Below, in pieces: positions 57,119 to 64,000 of a DNA stretch of 64,000 bases. The stretch spans positions 310,001-374,000 of the forward strand of contig JAHLKI010000007.1 of the NCBI GenBank assembly GCA_025602905.1. Reading direction: 5' to 3'. Each line of letters begins with the position of its first letter. Position 1 is the first letter of the stretch. Position numbers and translations under genes: made by a program. Under the pieces are notes generated by a model. The model was not told the origin of the DNA. It was given only the letters and a program-made list of their open reading frames with translations, and did not search any database. This DNA comes from Phlyctochytrium arcticum. Taxonomy: Eukaryota > Chytridiomycota > Chytridiomycetes > Chytridiales > Chytridiaceae.

Positions 57119-60100
57119 TTATTTCTCACACTCTAACGACCATTCCTTTAACTTGGTCATGCTCTTTTCGATCGGCGGTTTTGCCAAAAAGTTTTGGATT
57201 GCGGGCTTTGGCTCAAAGCTGTACTCGATCGATCCCAAGGCGGATATATCTTTGACGCGATTTGCCATCATACGCAGTTTGTCAAAGTTGATCATTTGTT
57301 TGTCGGGCCCAATCCTTGATTCGTTACCGTCATTCATAAAGATCAGATCTTTGAGGTATATCGCTATCAAGAAAAATAGTCAGTTAAATTATGTGGGAAA
57401 AATGGAACAGCAACACCATCGAGCAATGAGCTTACGTAAAAAGGGGACAATCGGTGGAGAAGCCGCAAGAATCAGGTCACGGTAGGCTTTCATATTGCGC
57501 GATGGATCTGCTATCCGTTCCAGTTCGGTCCAAGTCTTCTTTGCCTTTTCTGGCAAAGCTTCCCACGTTTTCTTGAGCCGCTGAATCACTGGCATATTTA
57601 GACTTGCAATAAGAGCAAACATGGAGAAGAAGTTACTAAGATCGGCGCACATCTGGAAACCATTCGTGATTAGATGCAATCGCTCCACATTCGACATTAA
57701 GTCCTACCTTGGCAGTCAGAATGAATTTGCGTAGTAAGCTTGATCTCTTTTTCAAATCTTTCTCCCGTAAAATTTCGGTGGCCGCCCAGTACGACTCTTT
57801 GTCAAATCGTTCGATAAAGTAAATCATAGACGGTGAACTCTCGGAAGATTTTTTCCAGATTTGATTCAAGTATTCGATAGGGTGAATGTTGTGGAAAAGT
57901 TTGAAGTTGTGTATGCACAGCTGTTGGCTGAGATCTTCCACCTTGATCTCTTGCACCATTCCCTCAATGGTTTTTCCTCTTCGTTCGACGGCTTTGTAAT
58001 TCAATATTATCTCTTCGTAAGACTGGTTTTGCGTCTCAGTTAGATGATATAGCTCCAGCGCGTCAGATTTGAATTCTCCATTGTTGTAGGCCTTGATTTG
58101 ATCGACAAAATCTTCCAAATCAGCTTTGATAGATCCATCCACTCCGAAATCATGGTAGTGATGTTCGACCCACCACTTGAAAGCGGCAATAACTCTGCAA
58201 TAGCCACATCTCAATCTTTATTTTCTACCATAGGGTCGCACACTACTAACGTACCTTCGCTGGGTTGGAACCTTCATTTTCGTGAAGAACTCAACATCCT
58301 CTGGCGTTGGATCTGGCGGTAACTCCGCATTAAAACGCGCGACTAGTTGATCGAAAAATTCCAGAGGGCTCATGAAGGAGCGATATGTTAAGAGGATGGT
58401 ATCCGTAAAGTTATTGTCTATACAGTTGTCAAGTCAGTTAAATCTTTTTGTACTTAATATATTTTTCTCACCTTGCTCCGCCTCATCAGTCAGCCTCTCG
58501 ATGAGTTTCTCAGGCGTTGCCGCCATAACTTGCATCCTGAAAATAATCCATTTAGCACAGGCGAAAAAGAATCTGCGCAGCACGCTTACTTTTTGCTCGC
58601 CTTTCCAATAACTTGTAGAATCATGACATCTTGACCACCTTCGCTAACGCACATGGTACTGTAAGTCTTCTCCTTTTTAACGACTTTGACCTCACTGATC
58701 CCGCAATCATTCATATAGTAACCAAGCGGCCTATCCATCTCGATTACAAGTCCTGGTTTTGTGACTTCCAAGGAATACTCATCAAAGTCAAGTTTTCGCT
58801 TTTGGCAAATGTTCAGTAGTACGGTCTCCATTGAGAGCTCGGGTTGGATCATAATGCTGGTGCTCGCTAGATCGGGGAGTGCCACTTTCAGTACCACCCG
58901 ACGGGTATCATCGACACCAATTGGCGAGACCGACGTTGGGGTGGAGCTGCTGGGTATGCTGGACGTTGCACTCGCAGTGTCTGTTACTTCAATGGCGGTT
59001 TCAATCCCCGTAAGAACATCAGTGTTGGACCGTTGCCGGTTTGTGCGGATGACTGGACGACGAAGGGTGGACGTGCTGTGACTGCCGCTAAGTGAAGTTA
59101 CTGGAGTGGATATGGTTCGCTTTCGACTACACAAAATATGTAAGCACATACGAAAAATCGATTGTACAAGGTGACCCACATTTTCTCACGTTGCAGCGTC
59201 TCTTTAAAAAGATCCGACTCCTGTCGTGGCAAGGAATTCTCCATCGAATAGGGATAGGGTTTATCATCAATGGTGCCAGCACTATTATTCTTCACGTCGA
59301 GACTCTTCTGTCCGATTGAGGAGGAAGAGTCCACCGCGAGGACATCCGTAGACACTGAAGCTCGTTTGAAGCTCGCAGACGTAATACTTCGCCGTATTGG
59401 CAGTGTGTTTGAATTAATATTTTCATCGCTAGATCGTCTTGTTAAGGCCATGTTGAAACTCTGTATTGGAGATTGCGATGGTAAACTTGGCAAATTCTTC
59501 GTTTCCGCGGATGACGGCTTCTTGTTACTATGACTGATACCCTCAAATGATCGTAAGGTGTCCAGCTCAAAATCACTAGCACTGGGACTGGACGAGTGTG
59601 TGCTGACTGCGCCGTGAGACGAGTCTATTCTGCTCGAAGTACTCTGCCGGCGGTACGAGCGACTGGCAACACTCGCTCGATCATCATCCTGTGTTATTTG
59701 CAGAGATGCGGTACTGGCATTTTGCCCATTTCCTGCAACGGATCGACGCATCGTTTCTGAAGCCCCCAAATTCGGGGTGTCGATTTCCGCGTTGGATTTT
59801 TTGTGAAAGAACAGCATAGCCATGGCCACATTCCGTATCGATTTGCCCTTACGTCCTACACCCGAATCCTGACGCCCCATCCTGGCCGCTAAGGTGGCTT
59901 CATCTATCACCGTTTTCGGAAATTCCTGGGAAGACATACGGATGGCTGCCGGCTTGGGTGCGTTTAGGACAATTGAAGCGCGGCGACCTTGGCGCATTCG
60001 AGCGGGATTGTTTGCTTCAGACGCTAGACGATAACATGAGAAAAAATCATAAGTCAGATGTGGGACGGCAAATACCGGCACCACTCCGCCTCTGGAGAAC

Positions 60101-60343
60101 AATCCTTTCGAGTTGTGTGTACGAGCTGAGTGCTCTAGCTTCATCTGCAAGCTCTTCCTTGCCATCGATCATTACCACTTTGGCGATATGTTGGGACGGA
60201 GTAAGCTGCTTCTTTGAGCTTATAACACACAGCACTTCCCACATTGTCATGTCATTTTGGACTTGAATGACAGTCGTCATATCATTGGGGAGCTGGACGC
60301 GCAGAAGGTAGTCACTCGATGCCGTGTCCTCGTTGCTGCCCAT
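57119..60343 (-). CDS. Ras guanine-nucleotide exchange factor (RasGEF_N + CDC25 domain)
   Basis: A multi-exon gene starting at ATG 60343. Order of parts: a ubiquitin-like or Ras-binding fold (about residues 10-90, LLRVQLPNDMTTVIQVQNDM onward), a long Ser-rich region, a second such fold (SIMIQPELSMETVLLNICQK onward), a RasGEF N-domain (FTDTILLTYRSFMSPLEFFD), and the CDC25 catalytic domain. That domain carries LSQQLCIHNFKLFHNIHPIE, RFDKESYWAATEIL, NFFSMFALIASLNMPVIQRL and YLKDLIFMNDGNES. It should load GTP onto a Ras-family GTPase at the membrane. Having two small Ras-association-like folds in front is reminiscent of RalGDS-type effectors, but here they precede the catalytic domain. Exon ends were not all resolved. 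Confidence 0.87.
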
Positions 60344-61195
60344 GAACGACTTGGAACTGACAAAGAATTTTTAACCAAAAAAACCGTCGTTATCAGGTAG
60401 TTCGAAACATACCTTGGCGTTCGCAAAGTCATCCTTTCCCAATTTCACTTGCGTCAATGGTAGAAATGGTGAACCCTGGACCCGGCGCTATCAACAGTAT
60501 TTTTGATAGACCTGCAAAACGTATAAATTTGTCTCGATATTGTTAAAAAGTCGCTCAGACTGGATAGCACGGCTTTGATGAAGTGGCAGATGCGGATCCA
60601 GAGTAGGAAAAATCAGGGGCTCAACCGGTATTCAAACAGATGATAAGTTTTCCTTCTCTTCCAGATCCCGGTGCTGAGAAAAACCGACCAAATAATGCGG
60701 GTGCAGTTATTTTAAGGATATGCACATCGACGGTACCCCCAAAAAAATAACCCCTAAATTGTGCTTGAAATTGGCCGATTTTGAAATAAAATTGTTACAC
60801 ATGGAAAGTTACGCCATAGCTTCGGGTTCATTCAGAATAGAAAATTTTAAGGAATTCACTTCTGTACTTCTCGACTATTGAAGTTAAGGCGGCTTGTTTT
60901 CCTTTTTTTTCCGGAATTTTGGCAGGCAACTTGGGAAAAAAAAGGCTATCACTTTGCTTCAAACCACTATGAACCTGCCTACCGACCACCAGTGGATTTT
61001 TTTTTAATTCACATGTCTCGTAATTTTTTTGATAAAAGTCAAAAATGTCTCTGGTAAATCAAGATTGTATGTACACGAACTGTTATGCATTTACAGTCAC
61101 ATCAGTCCAAACAGCGAGTGGTAGTTTGCCTCCAAACGAAATCAACGATTTCTAGATTCTGCTTGAGTCTCCCGTTCAGCTTGCAATGTAAGTCG
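60344..61195. other. intergenic, AT-rich
   Basis: About 850 bases, with T-runs and A-runs near 60905-61030. A further 5' exon of the RasGEF gene could lie here, but none was identified. Confidence 0.5.
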
Positions 61196-61973
<778 letters not shown>

Positions 61974-62458
61974 TTGTCCCAGCTGTCCGCTCTCCAGATC
62001 TTGACCTGCCCCCGCAATTGGGGCCGCGCCCGATACTAGGTTCTGTCTATCCGTCTGTACGGCACTGGTGATCAGATCAGAGGTGCCTCCTTTGCAAAAT
62101 GCACACCTACCATGAAGTCTTTGCTATCCAAATTTTGATTCTCGAAAACCGCACGATCCTGGCGACGATGCCGACATTGTCATTGCCCGTCTTGCGCACT
62201 CTTGCCGCGTCTTACGACTGCGCCATACACATGACTGGCGGAGCAAGCAGGGAGGTCGTGTGACGGCCAATGTTGTTGAAAGATTTGACATTTCGCTCGT
62301 GCATCGCCGACAATCACTGAGAACTATATACCATTGTCTCTGCGCCAATGTCTGCCATAACACGATCATGTTTGCGGGGCTCACTTAGGGTCGGTCTCAA
62401 CCAATTATTCATATATGGAACTGCCCACTGATCTCCCATTTGCACACAGAGCACGCGT
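61974..62458. other. divergent promoter region
   Basis: About 485 bases between TVP23 and the acyl-CoA dehydrogenase gene. The part adjoining TVP23 may hold an earlier start of that gene. No other feature. Confidence 0.45.
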
Positions 62459-64000
62459 ATGTGCACAACTTCCTTGCTCTCATCCCGACGCTACCTCGCA
62501 TACGACTCCTATAATGCTCATGTTGCCGGTCTCTCCGACGAGCTTTCCCAGGTAGGCACATGATAGCCTTTGAAGGTCGACACTCTTGATTCATGGGTAT
62601 ATAGCTTCGAGAAAGTGTACACGAGTTTGCTCAGAAAGAGCTTGCTCCCCGCGCAGAAGAGATAGATAAAAGCAATAACTTCCCAATGGTAAATGAAAGA
62701 CTGATAATTCATGTGCATCCGCTCTCTTGTAAGTCTCATGCGCTTTATTAGGATATGTGGCGAAAGTTTGGAGATATGGGACTTTTGGGAATCACTGCAC
62801 CAGGTAACGCGAATGAATAACAACATACCGCGGAACACTTTATTAACGAGTTTTCATATTAGAGGAGTATGGCGGACAAGCCATGGGATACCTCGCCCAT
62901 ACGATCGTGATGGAAGAACTCAGTCGTGCTTCGGGCTCTGTGGCACTCAGCTATGGAGCGCATTCCAATCTCGCAGTCAATCAAATCGTGCGCAATGGAA
63001 ATGCCGCTCAGAAGCAAAAGTATCTCCCTAAAGTATGAGCTCCGTGCAGACCGATTTGATGTTCATGAATTGACATGGGAAGTGCAGCTTATCAGTGGTG
63101 AACATATCGGTGCACTGGCAATGAGCGAAGCGGGATCCGGTTCGGATGTTGTCTCCATGAAGTTGCGGGCTGATAAGAAGGGTACGAAAAGAGACTGCCG
63201 AATATGCAATATCTGGTGAAATGCGTCTAACAACAGTGTCAGGTGATCGCTACATTCTGAACGGAACCAAGGTTAGAAACATCTAATTCATATCCACCCT
63301 CCAATGTACTCACTCAGCATTTTTCACAGTTCTGGATCACGAACGGCCCAGATGCTGATACTCTGGTTGTGTATGCCAAGACAGATGTCAAAGCTGGCCC
63401 CAAAGGAATTACCGCTTTCTTGATAGAGAAGGTGCGTTTTCCCATCCACTCTTTGTAAGAGACGCTAACGTTCACAACAGGGTTTTAAAGGCTTCAGCCG
63501 ATCACCTAAACTCGACAAATTGGGCATGCGCGGTTCCAACACCTGTGAGTTGGTGTTTGAAGATTGCGAAGTGCCCGCCGAAAATGTGCTGGGAGAAGTC
63601 GGCAAAGGCGTTTATGTCCTTATGAGCGGACTTGATTTGGAACGATTGGTTCTGTCAGGTGGACCTTTAGGGTAGGTCAATTCAGCAAGGAGGGCGCCCT
63701 CCACCCTCTCATCTTGTTTTCCAGCTTGATGCAGGCGGCCTTGGATATTACGGTTCCTTACGTACACCAGCGGAAACAATTTGGTCAATCCATCGGCCAA
63801 TTCCAGGTAATGCTGTGTCAAAGGCCTCTTGCAAATTGGGCTTCGCATTTACACAACTGTAGCTGATGCAAGGAAAACTGGCTGACATGTACACGAAGTT
63901 GAGTGCATCTCGTGCCTATGTATACGCAGTGGGACGCGCATGCGACGCTGGCCAAATCAGTAACAAGGTTTGCTTTGGTCAGTTTAACATTTTTTGATTT
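62459..64000 (+). CDS. IVD: Isovaleryl-CoA dehydrogenase, 5' part (cut by window end)
   Basis: A mitochondrial flavoenzyme that oxidises isovaleryl-CoA to 3-methylcrotonyl-CoA in leucine breakdown. From ATG 62459 the first exon encodes [17 protein letters not shown], a short mitochondrial-like presequence. The next exons give [20 protein letters not shown], then [17 protein letters not shown]. The family core follows: [80 protein letters not shown], and [20 protein letters not shown]. The Glu in [10 protein letters not shown] is the IVD-specific catalytic-base position. At least eight exons with 50-70 base introns are present, and the gene runs off the window. An earlier exon before 62459 cannot be excluded. 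Confidence 0.92.

Overview
The window looks like nuclear DNA of a zoosporic (flagellated) fungus, most probably a chytrid. Genes on both strands carry short GT-AG introns (mostly 50-110 bases) and encode fungal housekeeping proteins (sulfate permease, O-acetylhomoserine sulfhydrylase, TAF13, MGS1/WRNIP1, TVP23, isovaleryl-CoA dehydrogenase). It also carries two genes that only ciliated cells keep: a radial spoke head protein (RSP4/6) and nephrocystin-1 (NPHP1). No bacterial, organellar or CRISPR features were seen.

Layout. 0-7 kb: sulfate transporter, a Myb/SANT-like protein, the 8-exon radial spoke gene. 7-20.2 kb: a repeat-rich accessory region around MET17 and a UBA-domain gene. It holds three copies of a small spliced gene-like module, a 1.2-kb inverted repeat whose arms sit about 5.1 kb apart, and decayed fragments of genes that are present intact in this same window (SulP, MET17, the homeobox gene and the membrane-anchored protein gene). 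20.6-43.4 kb: ordinary genes (membrane-anchored Ser-rich protein, TAF13, an SH3-septin fusion, an RGG-rich protein, an alpha/beta hydrolase, a Phx1-like homeobox factor, a PTP-fold phosphatase, a C2H2 factor, MGS1). 43.5-52.0 kb: a DIRS-type tyrosine-recombinase retrotransposon with inverted terminal repeats and an internal complementary region. Its left terminal repeat is split by a 3,923-bp DNA transposon with 25-bp perfect terminal inverted repeats and an 8-bp target duplication. 52.8-64 kb: C2H2 factor, NPHP1, a RasGEF, TVP23 and the start of isovaleryl-CoA dehydrogenase.

The most novel item is the nested DNA transposon. Its single three-exon gene encodes a roughly 1,000-residue protein that I cannot place in a classical transposase family. 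The DIRS internal complementary region preserves the exact empty target site, so the insertion, its ends and the 8-bp duplication can be read from this one sequence. The second notable item is the 7-20 kb mosaic, where a small repeated module is followed by scraps of different neighbouring genes, as if gene fragments were captured or shuffled locally.

Functional links. SulP and MET17 both serve sulfur assimilation. RSP4/6 and NPHP1 serve the zoospore flagellum. Exon boundaries were worked out by eye from splice signals and reading frame. Where the summed exons give a whole number of codons (RSP4/6, the transposase, TAF13, the septin fusion, the hydrolase, the membrane protein) I trust them. 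Elsewhere they are approximate.
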